Assembly (NCBI GenBank): GCA_037045455.1
Contig: JBAOIN010000012.1
Span: 248,001 to 312,000, forward strand
DNA length: 64,000 nt
Reading direction: 5' to 3'
From: JADKAV01 sp037045455
GTDB lineage: Bacteria > Actinomycetota > Actinomycetes > S36-B12 > UBA10799
Position 1 is the stretch's first letter. Every line of letters begins with the position of its first letter. Shown in pieces: positions 1 to 8,840 of the stretch. Below the pieces are notes generated by a model. It worked only from the letters and a program-made list of their open reading frames with translations. It was not told where the DNA came from and did not search any database. Made by a program: the position numbers and the translations under genes.

Positions 1-24
1 GAGGTTGCTGACCTCATCGCCCGC

Positions 25-1737
25 ATGGACGCCGGTGAGCTCATCGACAAGAGTCACGAACGCAAGAACGTCGACCTGAAGGAGGAGGCTGGCCGACGCG
101 ACCACACCGGCCAAGTCTGGCCCGGATCACCGCAGAACGACGCGGCAGCACGCAAGCTCGCAGCTGAAGCCGCCTGCATGTCAAATACGCCCGGAGGCGG
201 CGCCCTCATCGTTGGAGTGTGTGACGACGGCACGCTGGTCGGAGCTGACCTGGATGCTGAGTGGCTTCGCCAGCGCATCTACGAGATCACTCGAAGGTTG
301 CTAACTGCAGATATCTACGAGGCCACAGCCCGAGGCACGCGACTCCTGATCATCATCTGCCCAGCTGCAGTCGAACCTGTCCGAATCAATGACCGCATCC
401 ATTGGCGAGTCAATGACAACTGTGTAGAGGTCGACGCCGCGACCTGGCATGCCCGCCGCATGCAGACCCTCAACTACGACTGGTCCGGCGACGAGTCCGC
501 GACCCGCGGAAGTGCGGTACGCCCCCAGGCGCTCGCGGTTGCTCGCGACTTTTTGCTCGCGAGCGGAGACTCCTCCGCCGAGGAGCTAGCCCGAACGCCT
601 GAGGCGCAGCTGCTCAATCGACTCAACGTGGTGACTCACGACGGGATGCTTTCGAACGCAGGTGTACTCGCCTTCGTCGGCAGGGGAAGTCCGAGTCTGG
701 ACTACATCCACCGCGACTACGCCGGCGGCGACAGCACCGCCCGCGTCCGGCGGCCAGACCGCTCCTTGCTGGAGGAGCTCGCTGAGATCTTCTTGACGAT
801 CGACGCGAACAATGCGACTCGACACGTTCAGGCAGGTCTGGTCGTACGCCAAGTCCGAGACATCCCAGTGCTGGCAGCGCGGGAGGCCATCGTCAACGGG
901 GTAGCCCATCGCGAGTGGGGCCTTTCGGCGCCGACAGTCGTCGAGCACGTCGGCAGGACGATTCGTGTAACGAGCCCCGGTGGCTTTTTCGGAGGGGTAA
1001 ATGAGTTCAACATCATCACGCACCCTTCACAGTCACGGAACCCAGCGCTGACGCAGTTGCTCGCCGACCTTCGAGTCGCCGAGCGAGAGGGCATCGGCGT
1101 GGACCGAATGGTCCGAGAGATGGTGCGCGTCGGCCACCAGCCCCCGGCCATCCGTGAGATCACGGGGCCGTTCGTGCGGACGTCGCTGGTAGGCGACACG
1201 TTGGACGAACCGTGGATCGGTTGGCTTGCACAGATCGAGCCCGCCGAGGAGTCCACCGACGTCTCTTCGCTGCTGCTGCTTCGCAGACTAATCACCAAGG
1301 GCTGGGTCGACGAGCGGGTGGCCGTGCCGCTCATCCAGCTCCCGGTCGAGGAGGCGCGTGGCGCCATCTTGAAGCTCGCCCGCGCCAAGGTGAAGGGGCA
1401 CCCTTTGCTCCAGACTGTCGACGGAACACCTGAGGGCACAATCGTCGCCTGGCGCCTGGGGTCCGCCGCACTCGAGGACCTGCTCAGCCGTGATCGCGCG
1501 ATGGGCCACTCGCGGGCCCTACCTACCAGGGCTGAGATCGCCAAGTCCTACGCCGAGGCACGCGGACGCATCAGCAGCACGGAGCTCGGCTCGCTCGTCA
1601 GCGCCAGCGGCACCAATGTTGGCGGCACGCTGAAGGCCCTCGCGGCGGATGGCGTTCTCACGCCCTCTTCGCCCGCCGGCCGCGGCCGAGGCTTCTATTA
1701 CCGATGGACAGCCACACCGACCGAAACGACACCCTAA
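25..1737 (+). CDS. AlbA_2 / GHKL-type ATP-binding DNA-binding protein
   Basis: The N-terminal 150 residues look like an AlbA_2 (Schlafen-like, divergent AAA_4) domain: a K-E-E segment near residue 20, then NTPGGGALIVGVCDDGTLVG. Residues about 280-390 resemble the HATPase_c_4 module of the same family (REAIVNGVAHREW, then EREGIGVDRMVREM). The C-terminus (about 490-560) looks like winged-helix DNA binding. Such proteins are often annotated as putative transcriptional regulators and are frequent in accessory regions; the substrate is unknown. The frame is open back to base 1 with typical family residues (LIARMDAGE), so the gene probably starts outside the window and this is a minimum extent. The downstream neighbour is a broken TIR-like gene. 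Confidence 0.75.
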   Translation: MDAGELIDKSHERKNVDLKEEAGRRDHTGQVWPGSPQNDAAARKLAAEAACMSNTPGGGALIVGVCDDGTLVGADLDAEWLRQRIYEITRRLLTADIYEATARGTRLLIIICPAAVEPVRINDRIHWRVNDNCVEVDAATWHARRMQTLNYDWSGDESATRGSAVRPQALAVARDFLLASGDSSAEELARTPEAQLLNRLNVVTHDGMLSNAGVLAFVGRGSPSLDYIHRDYAGGDSTARVRRPDRSLLEELAEIFLTIDANNATRHVQAGLVVRQVRDIPVLAAREAIVNGVAHREWGLSAPTVVEHVGRTIRVTSPGGFFGGVNEFNIITHPSQSRNPALTQLLADLRVAEREGIGVDRMVREMVRVGHQPPAIREITGPFVRTSLVGDTLDEPWIGWLAQIEPAEESTDVSSLLLLRRLITKGWVDERVAVPLIQLPVEEARGAILKLARAKVKGHPLLQTVDGTPEGTIVAWRLGSAALEDLLSRDRAMGHSRALPTRAEIAKSYAEARGRISSTELGSLVSASGTNVGGTLKALAADGVLTPSSPAGRGRGFYYRWTATPTETTP

Positions 1738-2360
1738 CGGAGCGAGTCGAGTTGAGCCCCTCAGCACGCCTCGCGACGCTGTCGAACCTCAGGGGCGCTC
1801 GGGTTGTCCAGAGAGCCGGCGTTGGCACTGATCCGACGTCGACACGACGAACTCTTGGGATAGCCGGCAGAACTCATCCGGCTGCTGTCCGTCCTTCCAA
1901 GGTGCGCGAGATCGCCGGCCTATCCTGGAACGAGCGTTCCGAGCAATGGGAATTGCGATCTACCGACAGTCGTTCCGGAGCGCCTCGACCAATTCGCTGC
2001 GCACCTCGGCGAGACGCCCCCCGGCGCTTGGCACATATCTCGGCGCATGAGCCGGGACGAGACGCGGTCCCAAACACAAAGCCAGGTCAGAGATCTGGGG
2101 CTTTCGTGGTCGGTCTGAGTAACCTTCTGATCAGGGGGTTTGCCGGGGTTCTTGGGCGTAATCCCAAGGAGTGCCCGTAGGATCCCAATGGGTCTCAGAT
2201 CTCCCGGCGCCATACGGGCAGGGGCAGTTGACTCGGCCCCCCCCTCGCACGTTGCGTGTGCGTCCCGCATTAGGTTGGCGTGAGTCGTCCGAGGACCGAA
2301 CGACGGATGGGGTGTCTTGTGGGACTCAACTGGCCCGGCGCAAGCATGGTTGGCGGCGAC
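1738..2360. other. gap without a convincing gene
   Basis: This 620-base stretch lies between the AlbA_2 gene and the TIR-like pseudogene. A plus-strand frame is open from about 1704 to 2180, but its composition is Arg/Ser/Pro-rich and I recognise no domain. It may be decayed coding sequence or non-coding. I see no clear terminator or tRNA. Confidence 0.4.
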
Positions 2361-3250
2361 ATGGATGGGGATGAGCAGACCGCTGTACGTGCCTTGCTCG
2401 ACGAGTACGGCGATCGGGCCGCCGCCCACTTGGCGAGCATGGGGCTTCCGCCGCACGCCTCGCCTTTGTGGCGACCGTTCAACCTTATTGCCGTGCGCGA
2501 CGCCGAGAAGGTGGTGGTCGCCTTCACAGCACTGTCGGGCGGAGTGGCCGATCTGAAGTGGCTGAAGAGTGAGGGCCAAATGTTCCCTCCGGAGGAAACT
2601 GGTACGCGCTGTTCGCGACGAACTGGGACAGCAGGTCTCAGCGCTTGTAACGCTTCCGATCCCAGGATCGGTCGATGCCTCTGCTGTGGTGGATGCGGCC
2701 GCCCGCCAGCACGCAATCGAATGCGAGCGGGCGTCCAGGCTCGATCGCTTAGGAGACCTCACCGGACTCAGTCACTTGCGGCCCCACCTCCGCGAGTTCC
2801 TGAACGACCATCCCGACCCTGAACGGAACGTCTTCGTGATGATGCGGTTCCTCAAGAGTGAGCAACTTGATCAGGCACACGCTGCCATCCGGGACACGCT
2901 TGCTGAGCGGGGATTCCATGCAGTCCGCGCCGATGATCGGGACTACACCGGCGAACTCTGGTCCAACATCGAGGTCTACATGGCGGTGGTGCAAGTTCGG
3001 GGTAGCAGTATTCGAGGACATCGAGAGCAGGGACTTCAACCCGAACGTGTCGCTCGAATTGGGATACATGCTGGGGCGCACGAAGCGTTGCTTGATCCTC
3101 AAGGAGCAAAGGCTCCCGGACTTACCGGCCGACGTAGTGCATCGTCTTTACAAACCATTCGACATGTTCAACGTGGTGGATTCGGTCTCTCGGGAGGTGG
3201 CCCGATGGGTCGACGTCGACCTGAGGCTGGGTGGCAAGGCTTTGGGATAG
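2361..3250 (+). pseudogene. TIR-like / nucleotide-binding protein, two frameshifts
   Basis: Three successive frames combine into one protein of about 297 residues. Frame A (2361 to about 2597) starts MDGDEQTAVRALLDEYGDRA. Frame B (to about 2990) contains HPDPERNVFVMMRFLKSEQL and HAAIRDTLAERGFHAVRADD. Frame C (to 3250) contains KFGVAVFEDIESRDFNPNVS, LELGYMLGRTKRCLILKEQ and a final LYKPFDMFNV block. The xFVMMxF and NPNVxxELGYxLG signatures belong to the TIR-like / nucleoside-deoxyribosyltransferase-like fold, found in many predicted nucleotide-sensing or NAD-targeting effectors. Both breaks need one surplus base (near 2597 and in GCGGTGGTGC near 2988). The N-terminal half is unrecognised. Decay or sequencing error are both possible. 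A defence role is inference from the fold and the neighbouring AlbA_2 gene. Confidence 0.6.
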
Positions 3251-3819
3251 GGGTCCGCCCAACCACGGACGTCCGAGGGGCGGTTGGCCGCTGGGAATCC
3301 CTGACCGTGTTGGCCATTCGCCAGTCGTGTCGTGGCGCTTGTCTAGCCTTTGATCGTGCTGCCTGAGAACAACACCGGCGTGTGTCCCTTCTGCAAACTG
3401 GGAACCGCATTCATGCCTAGACGCCACATCACGTATGCGTCACCGCACTATTGCAGCCGAAGACTTATTCCCCGTACCGCCGTCCTTGGTTCCGTTCCTG
3501 GATGGCGTGATCCCCCTCCGGACGTGCATTTGGTGTTCTCTTTCAGCAAGGGCCACCGTGACCTGTGGCACGTAGGGGCACAATAAGGGGACTTCTAGGC
3601 GGTGTCGGTGTGCTGGACGCACTCGGCCCCTCGCACAACCCGCCTAATCCCCCCCGACCCCGGGCCGGGCATATCGGGGTGCCCCTAACGCGATCGACGG
3701 CTGATTCGGGCCACATTCCGTCGCCTGTTGGCAGCGGTTTTCGCGCCAGGAGGCGCCTCAACAGCCCGTCGGCGCTAGTCACCCGTCATCGAGAAGCCGT
3801 GAACAGTCCACCCGAAACA
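3251..3819. other. gap without a convincing gene
   Basis: This 570-base gap lies between the TIR-like remnant and the terminators before tRNA-Leu. A short plus-strand frame (3350-3586) encodes a Cys/His-containing peptide (NNTGVCPFCKLGTAF), but I recognise no family and the rest is Arg/Pro-rich, so I do not call it. Confidence 0.35.
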
Positions 3820-3846
3820 CGAAAGCCTCCCCGGGGGGAGGTTTCG
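3820..3846. terminator. GC-rich hairpin, terminator-like
   Basis: CGAAAGCCTCCCC pairs with GGGGGGAGGTTTCG almost without a loop. It is a sibling of the hairpin at 3930-3957, with the same CGAAAxCCTCCCC arm, so the two look like a duplicated terminator. Confidence 0.5.
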
Positions 3847-3929
3847 CAACTACGACCCGGCTAGTTGCACAACTAGCCCGTGATCCTGCTCCAACCTTCA
3901 CGAGCTGGCCTGGACGCTTGACGATAAGA

Positions 3930-3957
3930 CGAAACCCTCCCCGGAGGGAGGGTTTCG
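3930..3957 (-). terminator. hairpin downstream of tRNA-Leu
   Basis: CGAAACCCTCCC and GGGAGGGTTTCG form a 12-bp stem starting 7 bases beyond the encoded CCA of the minus-strand tRNA. The position suits intrinsic termination of the tRNA transcript. The U-tract after the hairpin is weak. Confidence 0.6.
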
Positions 3958-3964
3958 ATGTGGG

Positions 3965-4051
3965 TGGTGCGCGAGGGGGGAGTTGAACCCCCACGCCCTT
4001 GCGGGCACACGGACCTGAACCGTGCGCGTCTGCCTATTCCGCCACCCGCGC
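3965..4051 (-). tRNA. tRNA-Leu (anticodon CAG), CCA encoded
   Basis: On the minus strand the acceptor arm GCGCGGG pairs with CTCGCGC. The anticodon arm is CACGG-TTCAGGT-CCGTG with anticodon CAG at 4017-4015, which reads CUG leucine codons. A long variable arm (GTGCCCGCAAGGGCGT region) marks a class II tRNA. The T-arm is GTGGGGGTTCAACTCCCCCC. A CCA is encoded at 3967-3965 after the discriminator A. Confidence 0.95.
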
Positions 4052-4068
4052 GCAAAATCCAGGGTACA

Positions 4069-4413
4069 TCACAGGTCGGCGACGACATTCAGGTGCATTC
4101 GCAGCGGTTCCAGCGGCAGCACCTGCGGTTCTTCGGCCAGAACCTGCTGCAGTTCCTCGATCAAGGTGGCAAAGGGTGCACTCGCGCGGTGCTTGTCCTG
4201 ACCGTCGGCTCCGGCGAACCATTCGAACAGCCACACCGCATTGGGTTCCTGGGGATCCAGGCACATCACGAACGCTTCGGTCTGCGGTTCGGCGTCGCTG
4301 AGCTCGTCGGCGTAGCGGTGTAGGGCGTCCAGCAGAACCGGCCGCTGGCCGGGCCGGGCGAGCAGACGCACCATCAGACCGGTGCGGCCGGGCAGCAGGT
4401 CGGGCAGGGTCAC
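4069..4413 (-). CDS. antibiotic biosynthesis monooxygenase (ABM) domain protein
   Basis: A 114-residue single-domain protein matching small ABM/YgiN-type dimeric alpha-beta barrels: a GLMVRLLARPGQRPVLLDAL opening strand and helix, a central LDPQEPNAVWLFEWFAG strand with the family's W-x-F-E-W block, and a terminal helix. Members are quinol monooxygenases or stress-related enzymes; the substrate cannot be read here. The GTG start at 4413 is preceded by TAGGCT and six bases, so the mRNA is probably leaderless. The gene lies just upstream of the tRNA-Leu on the same strand. Confidence 0.75.
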   Translation of the reverse strand: MTLPDLLPGRTGLMVRLLARPGQRPVLLDALHRYADELSDAEPQTEAFVMCLDPQEPNAVWLFEWFAGADGQDKHRASAPFATLIEELQQVLAEEPQVLPLEPLRMHLNVVADL

Positions 4414-4468
4414 CTCACGAGCCTAACCGTGGTGGGTCATCCGGGTTCTGTTGCGAAGTTGGGCTCAT

Positions 4469-4517
4469 TGTCGCGTTGTTGGGCAAAACCAAGATCAGAA
4501 ATCCCAACAACGCAACA
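4469..4517. repeat. intergenic palindrome (GTCGCG/GTTGTTGGG family)
   Basis: TGTCGCGTTGTTGGG (4469-4483) pairs with CCCAACAACGCAACA (4503-4517) with one mismatch. Further CGCAACAAAACC text follows to about 4541. Related sequence occurs at 45279-45337 and 54694-54742, each between genes. It may also end transcription of the subtilase gene. Confidence 0.5.
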
Positions 4518-4546
4518 GCCGGACCAACACCGCAACAAAACCCCGA

Positions 4547-6521
4547 CTACAACTCGCGCGCCGCCGGCCCGTGCCACAAGTCAGCGGGGGCAAAGACTCG
4601 CAGCGACCCGGCGGCACCGCCGAACGAGTACTTGCCGGACTTGTTGGTCTTCGTGGTCGCGATCGTCTTCCAGCCCTTGCCTGCCTTGCGCTGCAGCTGC
4701 ACCTCACTCGGCGCGCGGTTGGGGCTCAAGCGACCCCCGATGCGGCCCTTGCGCTTGGCGCTGATGTCGGTGGCAACGAACTGCGCCATCTGCGGCTGAG
4801 CGGCGTTCCAGAACCCGGGCGCCACCAGCGTGACCTGGTAGTTGAAGTTCCAGCGCAGGCTGCGGACGATGAACGTCTCTGGTCCGTCGCTGGAGGCGAT
4901 GAACCGGCGCACCTTCTGCTTGGCGCCACCCTCCTGGGTGGTCAGTTGCATCGGGTAGCCGCCGACCCAGCCGAACTGCTTGACCCGCAGCCCCACCTGC
5001 AGCTTCTGGCGGCTGTTGCGAGGGACCTCTTTGGACCCGGTCAAAGCCCACTTGCCCGGGACGCACGCCGGCGACGGCGCGCGAGGTCCCAGTCGGACCC
5101 TGCGTGAACACTGCGAAGCCGTAGCGCGCTTTCGGCTTCTTGTTGTTCAGCGTGATCGTGACCGGCGCACCGGCACCGGCGCCTTGCCCGACCCGGTAGC
5201 CAGCGCCCAAACCCTTGGGCGAAGCGCCCTTCTTGAACTGCACGGTGTAGGTCGTCCCCGCTGGCGGCGTGAACGTCAGCGTCACTGACTTGCCGGCGCC
5301 GGAGGCGGCGATGTCGCGCGGCATGCCCGGTGCCCGGCCGGCTCCGAGTTGTTCCAGCAGTGTGGCCGGATCGACCAGACCGTCGCCGTAATCGGTGTCG
5401 CGGCCCGTCGTACCCAGATCAATCGCGGTGGCCGAGATCTGCTGGGCCAGCGGCTCGCCCCCCGCGCCTGGCGAGTAGCTCATCGCCAGAGCCGCGATGC
5501 CGCTGACGTAGGCCGTGCTCATCGAGGTGCCGGAGGTCCAGGTGTACGGGCGGGAGTTGAACGTCGACAGGATGCCCTGACCGGGCGCCACCACGTCGAC
5601 GTGTGAGCCGGAGTTGGAGAACGCCGCGCGCTTGTTGTCGATGTCGACCGCACCCACGCCCAGCACTCCCGGGTAGCCGGCGGGATACATGACCTCTTTG
5701 AAGCCCTCGTTACCGGCTGCCGCGATCAGCGTCACTCCCGCGCCGCGGGCGTAGTCGATCGCCTCGGCCTCGACCTTGTTGGTGCTGTCCGCGCCGAACG
5801 ACATGTTGATCACATCAGCACCATGGTCGACCGCCCAGATGATGCCGCGTGCGATGTCGTCGGAGTCCCCGATGCCGTCAGTGTCCAGGACCTTGACGGG
5901 CAGGATCTTCGCGCCCGGAGCGATACCGACAATGCCCTTGCCGTTGGACTTCCCGGCGATCATGCCGGCCAGGAATGTGCCGTGGCCGTTGTTGTCGGTG
6001 CGCGCGCCCGCCTTGTTCGTGATGGCGTTGTAGCCCTTGGCCACCTTGCCCTTGAGGTCCGGATGGGAGGCCTTAACGCCGGTGTCCAGCACGGCGACTG
6101 TGATCCCGGCGCCGGTGGTCCGCTGCCAGAGATCCTCGGCCTGCATCCGGCTCAAACCCCACTGCAGGTCCCGGCCGGCGTCGTCGGCAGGCAGGGCCAT
6201 CGCGTATCGCTTGCCGGGAGTGTCGACCGCGAGCACGGTGTCACCGGCGGTCTGCGCGGCCAGGGTGGCGGCGTCCGGCGCGGTGGTCACCTCGACGGCG
6301 CCCTGCTCGGTGCGCACGACCGCGGCCACCTCGCCGGTCTCGGGGACGGGCGTTGCAGGCACGTCGGCCCCCAGCGTGGGGACCTCAACGGCCGTCGGAT
6401 CGGGCGCGGGAACGGCGTCGTCGGCCTGCGCGGGCAGCAGCGGCGCGCACAGCAGGGCAAGCGTCGTTGCAGCAAGCGCGATCCGGCTTCGTGACACAGT
6501 CCACTCCCTCACCTGACTCAC
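4547..6521 (-). CDS. secreted subtilisin-like (S8) serine protease, frameshifted near its C-terminus
   Basis: The N-terminus has a Sec-type signal (SRSRIALAATTLALLCAPLL, then PAQADD). The S8 catalytic domain follows with Asp in VAVLDTGVKASHPDLKG, His in NNGHGTFLAGMIAGK, the oxyanion region IAAAGNEG and Ser in SGTSMSTAYVSGIAALA. A C-terminal beta-type extension starts near residue 400, probably a fibronectin-like or Ig-like tail. At about 5055-5060 the frame breaks in a CCCGGG run: removing one C changes PGQVGFDRV to PGKWALTGSKEVPRNS, and the new frame runs to a stop at 4547 (about 655 residues in all). The mature protein would be exported to degrade extracellular or envelope peptides. The tail reads cleanly after the shift, so sequence error is plausible. 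Confidence 0.85.
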
Positions 6522-6638
6522 TGTAGGACGTCAGGGACGGCCAACCGGTTCCCGAGGTGTGGAACGACTGACGATCGTGACCAGGCCAGATTCGGCCCTC
6601 GGTAGCATTCGGCGCCCGTCAGGCGGAAGACTCACACC

Positions 6639-7523
6639 ATGCCGGAGTTGCCCGAGGTGCAGGCGCTGGCCGACGTGATCGGCGCACAGTTCGCAGACTG
6701 CGCGATCGCGCGGGCGGAACTGGGCAGCCTGAGCGCCTTGAAGACCTACGACCCGCCGCTTTCGGCATTGGGCGATGCAGTTCTGGTCGGGACCGACCGG
6801 CGCGGAAAGTTCTTGGTCCTGAACCTGGTCGACGCCGACGGTGAGCCACTCGATCTCGTGGTGCACCTGTCCCGGGCGGGCTGGATCCACTGGCGGACAT
6901 CCAAGGCACTGGCACCGTTGCGGCCGGGCAAGAGTCCGGTCGCGCTGCGGCTGACCTGGCGGGATCCGGCGGATGCGACGACCGTGCTGGACGTCACGGA
7001 GGCCGGCACCCAGAAGCGCCTCGCGCTGTATCTGGTTCGCGATCTCGAGGCCGTGCCGGGGATCGGAAAGCTCGGCCCGGATGCACTGGAACTGAGTCGT
7101 GACGAACTGGCCGCGATCCTGTCCGCCGCGGGCCGGCGGCAGCTCAAGACGCTACTGCGCGAGCAGGGGGTGATCAGCGGCATCGGGAACGCCTATAGCG
7201 ACGAGATCCTGCACGGCGCCAAACTGAGCCCCTACGCATCGGCCGACTCCTTGACCCCCGCTCAGATCACGGCGCTGCACACGGCGATCGGCGAGGTCCT
7301 CACGGCCGCCATAGCGCGGACTGCCGATGCTGGGATCGGCCAGATCAAGGCCGAGAAGCGCGCAGGATTACGCGTGCACAACCGCACCGGCGAACCCTGC
7401 GACGTCTGTGGCACGCCCATCGCGGAAGTGCGGCTGTCGGACTCCTCGTTCCAGTACTGCCCCGGCTGCCAGACCGGCGGCAAGCCCCTGGCGGATCGCA
7501 GGATGTCGCGGCTGCTCAAGTAG
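6639..7523 (+). CDS. Fpg/Nei family DNA glycosylase / AP lyase
   Basis: A 294-residue base-excision repair enzyme. It starts MPELPEVQAL with the catalytic Pro2/Glu3 pair, and has the beta-sandwich lysine in GTDRRGKFLVLNL. The helix-two-turn-helix motif is QGVISGIGNAYSDEILHGAK, with the family Asn in GIGNAYSDEI. A C-terminal zinc finger has Cys pairs in CDVC and CPGC. It removes oxidised bases from DNA and cleaves the abasic site. Formamidopyrimidine glycosylase (MutM) versus endonuclease VIII-like specificity cannot be settled by eye. It starts after a short gap divergent from the subtilase gene and stands alone. Confidence 0.9.
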   Translation: MPELPEVQALADVIGAQFADCAIARAELGSLSALKTYDPPLSALGDAVLVGTDRRGKFLVLNLVDADGEPLDLVVHLSRAGWIHWRTSKALAPLRPGKSPVALRLTWRDPADATTVLDVTEAGTQKRLALYLVRDLEAVPGIGKLGPDALELSRDELAAILSAAGRRQLKTLLREQGVISGIGNAYSDEILHGAKLSPYASADSLTPAQITALHTAIGEVLTAAIARTADAGIGQIKAEKRAGLRVHNRTGEPCDVCGTPIAEVRLSDSSFQYCPGCQTGGKPLADRRMSRLLK

Positions 7524-7567
7524 CGATGTGCCAACCGGGCAACGCGGTCGTCGCTGTGGCACATCGC
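7523..7567. terminator. bidirectional-type hairpin after the glycosylase gene
   Basis: GCGATGTGCCA at 7523-7533 pairs perfectly with TGGCACATCGC at 7557-7567, and the stem starts at the last base of the stop codon. The core GATGTGCC recurs in the hairpins near 12685 and 47252, so this is also a repeat-like element. Confidence 0.6.
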
Positions 7568-7598
7568 CGCGGTGACCCTGGCCTTCTAGGCTGAAACC

Positions 7599-8840
7599 GT
7601 GAGCGAACTCGCGGAGCTGGTCGGCGCTGACCATGTGCTGACCGACGATTCGGTGCGACAGGGTTACGAGACGGACTGGACCGGCCGCTTCACCGGCGCG
7701 TGTGAGGCTGTGGTGCGCCCGGCTAACGCCGAGGAGGTCGCTGCGGTCCTGCAGTGGGCAGGAGCGAACGGCCGGAAGGTGCACGTCCAAGGCGGTAACA
7801 CCGGCCTGGTCGGAGGATCCGTGCCGACCGGTCAAGGTCCCGCCATCATCCTGTCCACGTTGCGGCTGCGCGATCCGCTGGAAGTCACCGGCCGCAGCCT
7901 GCTGGCCGGCGCGGGAGTCACGCTGGGCGACGTGCAGCGTCTGGCCGCCCAGCACAACCTCGTGTACGGCGTCGATCTCGCCGCCCGGGACTCCGCGACT
8001 ATCGGCGGAACCGTGGCCACCAACGCCGGTGGCATCCGCGTGTGCAAATACGGCATGACCCGCCGTCAGGTCGAGGGCATCCAGGCCGTGCTGCCGGACG
8101 GCACCGTTGTGGAGCGGATGAGCGGGCTGGCCAAGGACAACACCGGCTTCGACCTCGCGCAGTTGCTCACCGGCAGCGAAGGGACGCTGGCCGTGATCAC
8201 CGCGGTGCGGCTGCGCCTGTCCGACCCGGCGGCGGAATCGGTGGTCGCGGTGCTCGGGGTGCCGACACTGGCCGCGGCCCTGGAACACGCGTGGGCGCAG
8301 GGCGAGGGGTTGCAGGCCGCAGAGGTGGTCGACGAACGCGGGTGGCAGGAAGCCGGCGGACCGGATGTGGGTGGCACTCCCTGGGTGCTGCTGCTGGAAA
8401 GCGATATCGAGACCGCCGAACTGCCCGACGAAGCGCTGGTCGCGGTCGAGAAGCCGGACCAGGAGCGACTGTGGTGGTTCCGGGAGTCGCAATCGGAGGT
8501 TGCCCAGCGGATCGGCGTGAAACAGAAAGTCGACGTGGCGCTGCCGATGGAACGGCTCGACGAGTTCACCGACGCTGTGTACGCCGCGCACTCCGCAACG
8601 ATCTTCGGGCACGTGGCAGATGGCTCGCTACACGTGGAACTGCTGGAGTCCGGCGAGGACGAGGTACTGGACCTGGTGGTCGCCCTCGGCGGGGCGGTTT
8701 CGGCCGAGCACGGGGTCGGCCGGGTGAAGACCGAAGCAGTCGTCAAGGATCGCGGCGAAGCGGCCATCTCCGCCATGCGCTCGCTGAAGGATGCCTGGGA
8801 TCCGCACGGGGTCTTGAACCCCGGGGTGGTCTTCCGCTGA
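7599..8840 (+). CDS. FAD-linked oxidase, D-2-hydroxyacid dehydrogenase type (GlcD/D2HGDH-like)
   Basis: A 413-residue member of the FAD-binding PCMH/VAO family. The FAD-binding half shows VHVQGGNTGLVGGSVP, AARDSATIGGTVATNAGGI, CKYGMTRRQVEGIQAVLPDG and GSEGTLAVITAVRL. The C-terminal catalytic half has the FGHVADGSLHVELL metal-ligand region, SAEHGVGRVK and DPHGVLNPGVVF. The family oxidises D-lactate, glycolate or D-2-hydroxyglutarate; which one is not visible. GTG start with TAGGCT six bases upstream, so probably leaderless. Its stop overlaps the next start (ATGA), so it is translationally coupled to the phosphodiesterase gene. Confidence 0.88.
   Translation: MSELAELVGADHVLTDDSVRQGYETDWTGRFTGACEAVVRPANAEEVAAVLQWAGANGRKVHVQGGNTGLVGGSVPTGQGPAIILSTLRLRDPLEVTGRSLLAGAGVTLGDVQRLAAQHNLVYGVDLAARDSATIGGTVATNAGGIRVCKYGMTRRQVEGIQAVLPDGTVVERMSGLAKDNTGFDLAQLLTGSEGTLAVITAVRLRLSDPAAESVVAVLGVPTLAAALEHAWAQGEGLQAAEVVDERGWQEAGGPDVGGTPWVLLLESDIETAELPDEALVAVEKPDQERLWWFRESQSEVAQRIGVKQKVDVALPMERLDEFTDAVYAAHSATIFGHVADGSLHVELLESGEDEVLDLVVALGGAVSAEHGVGRVKTEAVVKDRGEAAISAMRSLKDAWDPHGVLNPGVVFR

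Noticed and set aside
1704..2180. 158-codon frame after the AlbA_2 gene
   Set aside because: It overlaps the AlbA_2 3' end and has non-coding-like Arg/Ser/Pro composition; kept only as a described gap.
3350..3586. Small plus-strand frame with CPFC motif
   Set aside because: Only 78 codons, odd composition, no family match I know and no clear ribosome-binding site.
3820..4051. tRNA-Leu as an attachment site for an integrated element carrying the 0-3.3 kb genes
   Set aside because: No integrase gene and no second copy of the tRNA 3' end was seen in the window; cannot be supported.
8042..8839. Plus-strand open frame running through the FAD-dehydrogenase gene into the GDPD gene
   Set aside because: The first part is a shadow frame, Arg/Gly-rich and without domains; only the part from ATG 8840 is a real protein.
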